From Berberis thunbergii (lineage: Eukaryota > Streptophyta > Magnoliopsida > Ranunculales > Berberidaceae): a stretch of DNA of 64,000 nucleotides. The notes under the pieces are model-generated. The model saw only the letters and a program-made list of their open reading frames with translations, did no database searches and was not told the origin of the DNA. Where the stretch lies: assembly GCA_003290165.1 (NCBI GenBank), contig QNQO01000683.1:124001-188000 (forward strand). Reading direction: 5' to 3'. The translations under genes and the position numbers were made by a program. Shown piece after piece: positions 1 to 8,935 of the stretch. Numbering within the stretch: the stretch's first letter is position 1; each line of letters opens with the position of its first letter.

Positions 1-503
1 ATGTTCCTCGAAGGTTTTCTCAAGCAATAAGACAAATCCTAAATTCAGGTAACTGATGATGATAATACAGGTAGAATGCAAATGCTTATTAGAACCTTGT
101 AGGGATGCTAGATTAGTTCTAGCATTCAATGGTTTCTATATCATGATTCATTGTGTTTCGATTCTTTACGACGACTTCTCATACATCATGGGGCACACAA
201 GTATACCTCAGGTCATGAGAGTGTTTAAAAGATTGATTGGTAATTACAAGGAAGAAAAGTTATGACAGGTCTATCATGCAACCACTTTAGTAGCAAAACA
301 CTTTGCAAGATTACTCCCTAACTTGGAGATGGTGAATCTAGAACTAATTAGGTTCTTTGTTGACGTTTTGAAGCAAGTTTATTGTGTTGTAGATGATGTA
401 ACGATTGAAAGTATGAGCGATTGTAAACTTTATCATCATCTTTTTTATTAATATAAGGTTCGGGAATCCTAAAAACCCCAGCTCACTTTCCAAAAAAAAA
501 CAT
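1..503 (+). mobile_element. A-tailed non-LTR retroposon, copy 1 (5' part outside window)
   Basis: This segment is closely similar, in opposite orientation, to 6836-7345; long stretches of the two match after reverse complementing. It ends with a tail running from AGGTTCGGGAATCCT to GCTCACTTTCC and a short A-run at 491-499. The same tail recurs at 6836-6885 (minus), 8112-8157 and 11265-11320. A 69-codon open frame at 56-265 is shared with the other copy as a similar peptide, but I do not recognise it and it may be decayed LINE sequence. The left end lies outside the window, so no target duplication can be checked. Confidence 0.6.
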
Positions 504-864
504 AGGATCAAATGAGCTATCATAAAAATATTATGCATGTGTGCGCAAATGATATGACCATTGTAAAAATGAACTATCATAAAAATATAGAGGCAAGTTA
601 TAAACATTCCTTCATTTACCAGCAATTTTCTACTAATCTTTATGATAAAATAATTGAGGTTGTGACTTTATGCTAATTTTATATTAATATATGAGACATT
701 GTCTAATATATTCTATGTTAACATTGATTGGTGTAATGTGTGTGTGTGTGTTGTTTTTTAAATCCTTAGGCAATATATTAATATTTAAGAGCTATTATAA
801 CCAAGTCTGCCAACAACTGATGCCAAGTTATGAGCCTTACTATTAAGGTCTCTAGATATATACT

Positions 865-1740
865 TACATTGCTAAAAAGAAAGCAAAAGAAACAGGCTTT
901 AATATTACAAATAATATGGCGTCAAACCCAATGCATAGTAGAGAGCTGTTGAGATTCGCCATCATGGATGAGGTCAATAAGGATTGCAGAGTCTCCAAAA
1001 AAAAGTATGGTCCTCCATCGTTGAGCTTGGAAGAGCAGCAAGGTCGTTTTAGCCGCGTATCCTTCCGCCATCGTACTGTCAGAAATTTTGTTGTCTATCT
1101 GGTTGAGTCAAAGAAGCAAACATCAAAAGTGATAATAATCGTATCGCTATCAAGGCAGAGTGGAAGTGGCTAAGCGTGGTTTGCTTTGAGATTAAGCCTG
1201 TGGGTGCAGGCTGAGTGGATTTGGTCCTGGACAAGCTGTGAAGGTGAAGACACAGTAACATGAATAGGGACCATTGAGTCTAGGGCCAGATATATAGAGG
1301 AGCGTGAAGCAAGTTGTTTGTCCGTAATGGTTGTGTCCAGGATTTGGGGGAGCGATAGAAAATGGGGTGTGGTTGAGTCTAATTTGGTAAGGAACCATTG
1401 CATGTACCAAGACTCCCAAAGATTATTACAATGGGATACAAAAGGTCAGTGGGGAGACTTTAGTATTGTTGAAAATAGTTTGATTACGCAAATACCAGAT
1501 AGTCACAAAAATGGCGGTAAACTGGAACAACATCTCATCAGAATTCATTACATGAGTTTTAGCATACTCCCACATGAATTCAAAAACTCTCAAAGCAGAG
1601 TGAAGGTTAAGATTTGGAGCAACCCAATTAATGCAGAGAGAAAGGTTAAAGAAAGACGGTTGGGTGAAATAATGGATATGCAGAACATTTGTCAGGAACT
1701 AGTTTTGTTGTTCAATGATTATATGTATGCCAACGAGTGA
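865..1740 (-). mobile_element. LINE RNase H-domain relic, copy A
   Basis: Reading the minus strand in pieces gives typical plant LINE C-terminal signatures: a tryptophan-rich stretch ending in WYLRNQTIFNN near 1480-1600, and an RNase H-like stretch containing FFGDSAILIDLIHDGES near 960-1010. Stops and frameshifts interrupt every frame, so it is a fossil. The plus-strand open frames here (916-1173, 1318-1740) are shadows. A diverged second copy in the same orientation lies at 14611-15580. The two copies flank the LysM kinase pair. Confidence 0.55.
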
Positions 1741-4466
1741 AATCTATTTTATCACATTTAGTGTCATAAACTCATTTACTGTAAAATGCATTAGATACAA
1801 AGAATATCTAGATAAAAAAGACAAACCAGTTAGAACATTCTCATGTCCATTCGCTTGAAAAAGCTTTGTATGATGGTATTTTTGTGCTACAATGACTGAA
1901 CTTTGGCAACCACACACATACACACACTAAGTGATCGAAATAAGAAACAAACATATATGGCTAACAATTGGATGTGCGACGCAGAGGGAGAGGGTTTTGA
2001 AGGAAAGTGGTGTCTGGATTTTTAGTTATAAATGTTGGTTGTTGTCCAATTTTTTTGTTTTTACGTATTCAAGTTGGGATTTTGAAGGGAGGTTTGTCAG
2101 ATTTGGGGGTGGGACGGTGGTTGCGCAACAGATATGAGGTGAAAACGGGGAGGGGGCAACCGGTGGTGGCAGTGAGGTTGGAGTAATGGAGGGAATATAT
2201 AAAGAACATGGGAGGGATGGTTGGGGAAGAAAGGTTTTTTTTTTTTGCCTTATTTAATCTTCACCCTTAAATTCCTTAATTTTAACTTGAGATACGAAGT
2301 ATGCATGTAATAGTATATCGAGATTGTACATCTTCAAGGGACATAGTTCACGTGCAGGTGAAGGCAATTTTGACCTTAAAAAAATTGGGATATTTTTCGC
2401 TAGTGAAAGGCATTGACTTAACAGTCAAGACTCAAAACGGGGGTTTGACTGGATTTTGAGAACTAATGGGGTCAAAGAGGAATACATAAAAATTGGTGGA
2501 GCCAAATGGAAAATAACCATTTATTTAATTAAGTTTGTCACCCCCACCCCCACCCCCACCCCCATATTTTTGTCTATCACCACCATTTTTTTTGTCTAAC
2601 ACCACCATTTTTCGTCCCAAGAGAAGAGCAGCGACAACTACTGCATGTTGCATCTCCGCTCTCCCCATTTTTTAAATCTCTCTCGTCGTTTATCGCTCTC
2701 CAATTTCAATCTCGCAACTATGGGAGAGAGAAGGGTTGAAGCAAGGCAGAGAATCGGCGGCAAAGCGACGCTCCTCTGTTGTTGAAGATGAAAGAAAAAG
2801 AAAGGAAGAGAAGAAAAAAAATAGAAGAGAGGTGGGACGGGGCAAAGCGAGGCATTGGCAATGAGGTTGGGGGTGTGGCGAAGCATCCGCGGCGAGGTGG
2901 GGTGGGCGTAGTAGGTCTTGTTGTTGTTGAAGAAGGAAAAAAAAAAGACAAGAAGAAAAAATTAAAGAAAAAAAAAGACGAAGGGAGAGAGAAGTCGCAG
3001 GGGCGGCATCGAGGTCGACGAGAAGGAAGTTTATGATATTGTTTAATGCAAAAGGGAGAAGATAGAGGGAAAAAAACACTTATAATGGTGTTACATAGTA
3101 GATGAAATTTTTTTTTAGGCATGGTGGTGTCAAAGAGGGGAATTTTAGTTTCAAAAAGTCGTTGCCTTCTTATTTTGAAAGAGGTAAGGAGGAAAAAAAA
3201 TGTAAATTTGATGTTGGTTCTTTTTTATTTCTTTTTTGGTCAACATTTAAGTTAGCATGTGCCTTGCACTCATCATCTTGACGAAGATCTATGGTTTCAA
3301 GAAAAAAAATACAAATAAAAACCTCATTTTCTCCACTCACCCTACTCCCTTCCCCTTATTCTCCCCTTATTTGTGATTACACTCCCCACCACCGCCAGCC
3401 ATCCCATCCCACTCTCTCCTTCTAATTTTAGTTCCCCACCACCCTCCCCGATCTAGATCACACACCACCACCACCTCCACCTCTTCCCCCTTTCTATCTC
3501 TTCTTATCCATGATCCGATCCGATGACAACCACCGTCTACGACTCATACAAGAAGATGAAGAGAACCCCACCAAAGTTGCAAGTTTTTGCGACCCAGGTT
3601 GCAAAGTTCTCATTTCCGACCCCTTTCAAGATAACATTCAAGGAAGGGGGTAGGAGCGAGTGAGGCTATTTGCGAAAAAAATTTCACATGCAACACATAT
3701 ACTAACTTAACTATTGACCAGACAGCCAGTGACACTCAATGGAGATCAAGGGACCAAATCAAATACAATTTATAAATGGGATCAAATGCATTTATCCCAT
3801 TAGTAGAAGGGACCATCGTCAAATTTACCCCAAAATATAAGTGTTATTTTTTCATTGCACATTTGACTAAATAATTTAAAATCTCTAACAACTGAAAATC
3901 TCCCAACAAATGAAACCCCCCATATTTGAAAGCAAAACCACACTCTATCTTCTCTAATGGAGATTGAAGGGGTTTATATTGTATGCTTGCATTATTTTTA
4001 TGTATTTTTTTAATAATCTCTTCTTCTTGTTGATATGAATAACCTCAGGCAAATTTTTAATTGCTGATATAAGTAAAAAACCACTCATGACTTTTTATTT
4101 TGAATGTAACTCCTCTTCATCATCTTTTTATTGTCGAGATGACATTGGAAAGGTTTCCTAGCCCTGATTTTTCCTTAATTTGTGTCTTTAATTGTACAAA
4201 CTGACTCTTACAAGGCTCAGTATTAACAAGTTAAAAAAAAAAAACAAACAAACAAACAAACTGGTGGTATTGATTAGAAGACACTTTTCAGATTATACAT
4301 TTCATCTCATTACAAGTTTACTTCCGAACCTATAACCTGAAATTCAACCTATTCAAAATTGTATATGATATGTAAGTCATGGTTGATTCACATCTTTGAG
4401 CTGAAATTTGAATGTGAAACAAAAGCTTGTTCCTCACTACCTACTCTGACCAAGTGACTTGGAGAG
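1741..4466. other. Intergenic, low-complexity and repeat-like DNA
   Basis: No supportable gene. It contains a CCCCCA-type microsatellite at 2539-2563. A segment at about 2570-3140 begins with repeated CACCACCATTTTT motifs and ends with the reverse-oriented ATGGTGGTGTC, with a purine-rich interior (2785-3000); it may be a small fold-back transposon. A CAAA microsatellite lies at 4243-4260. The stretch 4376-4466 is the 3' flank of the receptor kinase gene and resembles the corresponding flank of the second gene at 12127-12190. Confidence 0.5.
2539..2563. repeat. (CCCCCA)n microsatellite
   Basis: About four uninterrupted copies of a six-base CCCCCA unit, followed by looser CACCACC repeats to 2610. 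Confidence 0.85.
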
Positions 4467-6434
4467 TTAAAGCTCTTCAGCAGATGGATCCCAGTCCAAA
4501 GAAGAAGATAGAATCTTGGATAGAATCATAAAGACTTGACTCATTGTTGGACGCGAATTAAGATCTCGTGCCACACAATTCATAGCCAGGTTGGCCATGG
4601 AGAAGGCTGAATCCAATGGATATTCATCCCCTAGAGACGGGTCTATGAACGCTTTGAGATTTTCCCTCACATTTTCATATTCAAGCACCATTTTTATGGA
4701 TTCAGAAAGCAAAACAGTCTGATCCTCCTTGCCTGATAAGAGCTCCAACATCACAACTCCAAGTGCAAACACATCAAGCTTGGGTGTAACCACACCATTT
4801 TCAAGATACTCAGGTGGCATGTAACCTCTAGTACCCACCACATGCCTTGTCAATTGCAGCCCACCATCTTCTTCATTCTCATCTCGATCTTCTTCTTTTT
4901 CAGTTGTGAAAACATTGTGCATTGTTCTTGCTAGCTCAAAATTTGTGATCTTGGCTCGAAACTCATCATTTAGCAAAATGTTACTGCTCTTCAAGTTCTT
5001 GTGGATGTAAGGAGGATTAGTGTAGTTGTGAAGATAATTCAGCCCATCTGCTACATCATACGCAATCTGAACTCGCTGCTTCCATCCTAAACGACTAGCC
5101 GAATATCTCTTGTCATAAAGCCAATCACTGAGTGACCCATTTTCCGCAAACTCATAAACAAGATAAATATTAGTACTACCCTTCTCCTCTTGCACACAGA
5201 TTCCAGATAACCTTATCACACTTGAATGGTTGATTTGTTTGAGTATATTGATTTCATTTTCTATAGAAGGTAAAGAAACATTTCTCTTCCTCTTTATAGC
5301 AGCATACTTACCACTAATAATCCCTCTATAAACGCTACCCTTGATTAAGTGCTTTTGCCCAAAATGCCCCGTAGCTTTCTGCAACTCGTCAAACCTGTAC
5401 ACTGTCAAAGACTCAACAAGCACACGAATACCTTCCGAAGACATAATATCGGAATCTGTCTTGTATTTCGAAGGATTGGAGACATCCTTTGCATCTTCTC
5501 TGAAAGGAATTTGCTTAGAACGCCGTTTGTAGCAAAAACAAAACAGAAGACCAAATACTAGTACAATGAACAAAGCAACTGCAAGTCCGATTCCAAGGAA
5601 GACAAATTTCTTGTTCTTGGATGAAAATGAGTGTTCCTCACTTGGTGGTTGGTTTAACTGCAATTGTGGTGGTGGTGGTGGCGATAGTGGTGCTGAGACA
5701 GGTTGGATTTTCGTCGGTTCAGACTTAAGAGGAACCAAGATGGGTGTGAAGGGAAAAATAAGATCAGTGGAAGACAATTCATTGGCATCGAGTACACTCT
5801 GTGTGTCCACATCGAAAGTGCCAGCTATTTTCTCAATGAAATCACCCCAATCAACTAAATAAGAAAGTAAGAACTTGACCCCATTAGCAGTCTGATTTCT
5901 ACTAGGACAAGCACATCTGAGAGGAACTAACACTTGCAAACCTGCATATAGTTGGCGACTATCTACAGGATTTTGTTTGATCATGGCTTGGCAAGTTGTG
6001 AGACCTTGAAAGGTGTTGTTAGCAACAGTGAAATAATTATCCTCTTCAGTTTTCAATTTGTAAGTGGAGTTGTGTTGATAAAACAACCCACCTGAACATG
6101 AACAATTCACTGGAACTATGATCTGGGTGTTGGTTGGGATCGTTTGGACTACGTTGCTGATGTTGTTGATTCGGGCTATTTCTGATGCTTCTGCCCTCAT
6201 TAGAGAAGCGATCGATGTAGCAGAATTATAAGGTGGCTGAGATCGAAAGGTAAGATAGGAAAGGCAAGATGTTTGAGGCCCATTGCAGACGTTACCGTTT
6301 GTTTCATTAGCATTATTGTCCTGGTAGCAATCCAATTGTTCATTGTTGACATAAGGTTGTTGCGCTTTTGAGAATCGAAACAAAGACATCAACAACCAAA
6401 AGGGGAAGAGTGAATTGGTGAAGAGGAACTTCAT
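4467..6434 (-). CDS. LYK5-like: LysM receptor-like kinase, LYK5/LYK4-type, degenerate kinase (copy 1)
   Basis: A single-exon gene of 655 residues if started at the methionine that aligns with copy 2 (cat at 6432-6434); the open frame extends 27 codons further upstream. Visible in order are a signal peptide (about 1-24, ending before AQQPYVNN), three extracellular LysM regions separated by CxC pairs (CSC and CAC), a proline-rich juxtamembrane stretch, a hydrophobic membrane span (about 275-300), and a cytoplasmic kinase-like domain. The ATP-binding lysine (AAIK) is present. The catalytic HRD is HKN and the DFG is NFE, so catalysis is unlikely. Arabidopsis LYK5 and LYK4 are chitin-binding co-receptors of CERK1, which is the inferred role here. 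A TAA stop replaces a codon that copy 2 reads as His, removing about nine C-terminal residues. Confidence 0.93.
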   Translation of the reverse strand: MKFLFTNSLFPFWLLMSLFRFSKAQQPYVNNEQLDCYQDNNANETNGNVCNGPQTSCLSYLTFRSQPPYNSATSIASLMRAEASEIARINNISNVVQTIPTNTQIIVPVNCSCSGGLFYQHNSTYKLKTEEDNYFTVANNTFQGLTTCQAMIKQNPVDSRQLYAGLQVLVPLRCACPSRNQTANGVKFLLSYLVDWGDFIEKIAGTFDVDTQSVLDANELSSTDLIFPFTPILVPLKSEPTKIQPVSAPLSPPPPPQLQLNQPPSEEHSFSSKNKKFVFLGIGLAVALFIVLVFGLLFCFCYKRRSKQIPFREDAKDVSNPSKYKTDSDIMSSEGIRVLVESLTVYRFDELQKATGHFGQKHLIKGSVYRGIISGKYAAIKRKRNVSLPSIENEINILKQINHSSVIRLSGICVQEEKGSTNIYLVYEFAENGSLSDWLYDKRYSASRLGWKQRVQIAYDVADGLNYLHNYTNPPYIHKNLKSSNILLNDEFRAKITNFELARTMHNVFTTEKEEDRDENEEDGGLQLTRHVVGTRGYMPPEYLENGVVTPKLDVFALGVVMLELLSGKEDQTVLLSESIKMVLEYENVRENLKAFIDPSLGDEYPLDSAFSMANLAMNCVARDLNSRPTMSQVFMILSKILSSSLDWDPSAEEL

Positions 6435-6564
6435 GGATGAAAGAGTGAAAGGCAGAGCAGTGAACATGCACTTCCACACACTTGGTTTTGTGTGGTGTGT
6501 AAATGGAACGAGCATAAAGATATAAAATGTGATCCTAAAAAGACCAGTGTCACCGTCCCTCTTA

Positions 6565-6582
6565 AAGTCTACGCGTTTTGTT
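6565..6582 (-). promoter_or_regulatory. Shared upstream block containing a CGCG box (ACGCGT)
   Basis: The 18-mer AAGTCTACGCGTTTTGTT occurs here and at 14341-14358 at nearly the same distance (about 130 bp) upstream of the two LysM kinase starts, while surrounding sequence has diverged more. ACGCGT fits the VCGCGB motif bound by calmodulin-regulated CAMTA factors. The regulatory role is inferred. Confidence 0.45.
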
Positions 6583-6635
6583 AGTGGACTCTCCTCCTAA
6601 TTCAAATTGCATTGCGCATTCACAGCACCAGCAGA

Positions 6636-6641
6636 AGTCAA
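6636..6641 (-). promoter_or_regulatory. Candidate W-box (TTGACT on gene strand)
   Basis: AGTCAA on the plus strand reads TTGACT towards the gene, about 200 bp upstream of the start. An equivalent site inside a similar stretch (AGTCAA, then GAAGACTT) lies at 14413-14418 upstream of copy 2. WRKY binding is an inference from the motif. Confidence 0.35.
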
Positions 6642-6810
6642 TGAAGACTTATTAAGTCTTTCACACGTACAGCTTGTTTCATACATCTTGAACAAAAGTT
6701 AACTCGAGGAAGGTTGTGGGTTTCAACTTCAACTCATTATTAGTCGATTAATACTGCTAATAATGGTATCTAGCGCATGTCCTAGGTTCGAGACCCGGCC
6801 ACGGCATGGT

Positions 6811-6827
6811 TACTTTCTTATGGTGTT
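6811..6827. repeat. Target-site duplication, left copy
   Basis: TACTTTCTTATGGTGTT is repeated exactly at 8071-8087, immediately bracketing the inserted retroposon. Confidence 0.85.
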
Positions 6828-8070
6828 TTTTTTTGTTTTTTTTTTAAAGTGAGCTGGCATTTTTAGGATCCTCGAACGTTATATTAAAAAAATTGATGAT
6901 AAAGTTTACAATCGCTCATACCTTCACTCGTTACATCATCTACAGAATAATAAACTTGCTTCAAAGCTTCAACAAAGAACATAATTAGTTCTAGATTCAC
7001 TGTCTCCAGGTTGGGAGTAACCTTGCAAAGTGTTCTGCTACTAAAGTGGTTGCATGATAGATCTGTCAAAACTTTTCTTCTTCATAATTACCAATTAATT
7101 AATCTTTTAATCACTCTCATGACCTGATTTATACCTAATGTGGGCCCCAGGATGTATGAGAAGTCGTCGTAGAGAATCGAAACACAATGAATTATGATAT
7201 AGAAACCATTGAATGCTAGCATTAATCTAGCATCCCCACAAGGTTCTAATAAGCATTTGCATTCTACATGTATTATCTTCATCAGTTACCTGAATTTAGG
7301 ATTTGCCTTCTTGCTTCGAGAAGACCTTCGAGGAACATTTCCGTGGGAAGCTGTATTGTGTTAACTTCATATTCTTCTTAAATGGTGTGTTGCCCTACCT
7401 TTGCTACTTTCGCTTTAAGAAAGACTTTAATTTCGGTGATCAATGCATCATTGTCTATTCTTGCAATTCTTGTATGCAAAGCATTGATGGCTTGGGGTGT
7501 TAGCCAATCCATGGGCGTTGTTGTATTCAAAGCATTGATAGCTTGGGGTGTTATCCAATCCATGGGTGTTGTTGGAGAGTTTGTGCGATCTTCCCCCTGT
7601 CTTCCATCAGTCATCTCTCGTACTACTTCATCTTCAGTCCGTGGTGTTTCACCTATCCTGTGAAGTGTTTTCCTTGGAGTCTTCATTGTATCTGATGAGC
7701 TAGGTGCATCACTCTCTTTCGCAAGACACTCAAATGAGTTGACAGTGACTAGAGGAGCCCGAGTATGTTCAGTCTCCTCTACAAATGTTAATTGCAAATT
7801 GGGATTTGCAGCTGTTAAAGTTTCAGTAGATTCATTTTTCTCATTGGGTATGGGGTCATTAAGTGCTTCATTTGACATGGATTCATTGGGAATGCCCTTG
7901 GACGTAGACGCATGTGTGGCCTCTAGCTGCACTTCGATAGTGGGTGCACTAGTTTCACCCAGTGCAACTTGTGCTTGTTTAGATGCTCTTATAGCGTTCT
8001 TTCCGCGTACAACAGTCCATCCTTCTTCATTGTTTTTGCTCAGCGGATGTGTTCTTCCAGTCGGCTTTCA
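6828..8070 (-). mobile_element. Complete non-LTR retroposon (copy 2) with 17-bp target duplication
   Basis: A 1,243-bp insertion on the minus strand. Its A-tail appears as a T-rich run at 6828-6845, and it is flanked by perfect 17-bp repeats at 6811-6827 and 8071-8087. The 3' 500 bp match the element at 1-503. The 5' 700 bp carry a minus-strand open frame (7378-7932) preceded in frame by a GWTVV-containing stretch, resembling the region after the zinc knuckle of plant LINE ORF1 proteins. No reverse transcriptase is present, so it was probably mobilised in trans. The good duplication implies a fairly recent insertion. Confidence 0.8.
7378..7932 (-). CDS. Open frame within non-LTR retroposon, LINE ORF1 C-terminal-like
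   Basis: A 184-residue frame rich in Thr, Ser, Glu and Asn. It contains two near-identical copies of a short motif (TPMDWxTPQAINAL, about 16-residue spacing). In-frame sequence upstream to about 8040 includes EGWTVVRGKNA, a pattern common after the zinc knuckle of plant LINE ORF1. It lies wholly inside the retroposon at 6828-8070. It has no recognised catalytic domain and is probably not a host gene. Confidence 0.35.
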   Translation of the reverse strand: MQLEATHASTSKGIPNESMSNEALNDPIPNEKNESTETLTAANPNLQLTFVEETEHTRAPLVTVNSFECLAKESDAPSSSDTMKTPRKTLHRIGETPRTEDEVVREMTDGRQGEDRTNSPTTPMDWITPQAINALNTTTPMDWLTPQAINALHTRIARIDNDALITEIKVFLKAKVAKVGQHTI

Positions 8071-8087
8071 TACTTTCTTATGGTGTT
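8071..8087. repeat. Target-site duplication, right copy
   Basis: Exact 17-base repeat of 6811-6827. Confidence 0.85.
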
Positions 8088-8160
8088 GATCTGTAAGTCG
8101 CACCTTGTTGACAGGTTATGGGATCCTATAAAAATCCAGCTCACTTTCCAAAAAAAATAA

Positions 8161-8560
8161 AATAACCAAAGAGTCTTCTTCAAACTTGCCAAATTACCAA
8201 TCTTTATAGTAACATGCACGAAGTCACTGCTTGCTGCTTTTGCTGCAAAGAACTCAATATATCAAATGGTATGTATCAATTTAGTTGGGCATATGAAGGT
8301 GGTATAGAAATTACAAGTGGATGAGACAACTATTGAGAGAAAAAATTGAAAGCCAAGATGTGTTTTGTTAGGATTGCAAGTAAAATTCCAGTAACTTACA
8401 ATATTAGTAGGGTGGAAAGAGTAAGTTTTCCACTAATACAGAATAAACCACCACTTTCAAGAGGCCAATGCTTGTATGCATGTATGCGATTTAGAGGCGA
8501 TTATTTTAGTAAAGGGGGTCCGAATGCTTGTATGCTTTAGAGAGGCGATTTAGAAAAACT
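8161..8560. other. Intergenic, nothing recognised
   Basis: No gene or element boundary seen. A short internal repeat (AATGCTTGTATGC, followed by GAGGCGATT) occurs at about 8466-8500 and 8523-8550. Confidence 0.4.
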
Positions 8561-8935
8561 GAGGGCTTTTGGTCTTTTGGCCGAAATCTAATCTTTACCG
8601 TTCCTCTTCCGTGGGAACACATCCCTGCCATCGATTTGTGGAGGTTAGAGAAGTTTCAGCACAAACCCTAGGCGGCTCAGCCACTCCTAGCCGGCGAAAA
8701 AAGGCCTCCGACACCAATGCGCCACGCCAGCAGCCGCCGAAACGAGCCGAAAACTTGGTTTTCCAGTCGATTAGGCTGCGCCCCGCTACTGTTTGGCCGC
8801 TACAAAGAACGGAGGCTTGCGTTTCGGCCGGCGTGATTCTTCGTCACAGGCCGATACGGTTCAGAAACCGGCACTGATACGATCCTACTGTTACGAGTTT
8901 TTTTTTTTTTTTACCCTGGCACCGTACTTGAGGTG

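Larger units (their letters stand above)
6740..8160 (+). mobile_element. tRNA-like SINE candidate, split by a later insertion
   Basis: 6785-6795 reads GGTTCGAGACC, a match to the RNA polymerase III B-box consensus. Removing the inserted retroposon (6828-8070) and one target-duplication copy joins this head to 8088-8160. That stretch ends in the ATCCT to GCTCACTTTCC tail plus A-run seen in the longer retroposons of this window. A SINE using a LINE-type 3' tail is the simplest reading. The exact 5' end and its own target duplication are not visible. Confidence 0.45.

Noticed and set aside
56..265. 69-codon open frame at the left edge as a host gene
   Set aside because: It lies inside an A-tailed retroposon duplicated at 6836-7345, and no protein domain is recognisable.
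916..1740. Two plus-strand frames (916-1173, 1318-1740) as a duplicated gene with 14649-15581
   Set aside because: The similarity between the blocks is DNA homology. The minus strand reads LINE RNase H fragments, so the plus frames are shadows.
2690..3122. Overlapping minus-strand frames of about 130 codons
   Set aside because: Phe/Ser/Leu-rich translation of a purine/pyrimidine-skewed repeat. All frames in such DNA stay open by composition.
6785..6795. A complete tRNA gene around the GGTTCGAGACC box
   Set aside because: No acceptor-stem pairing or anticodon arm could be assembled. Only the B-box is convincing, so a SINE head is the better reading.
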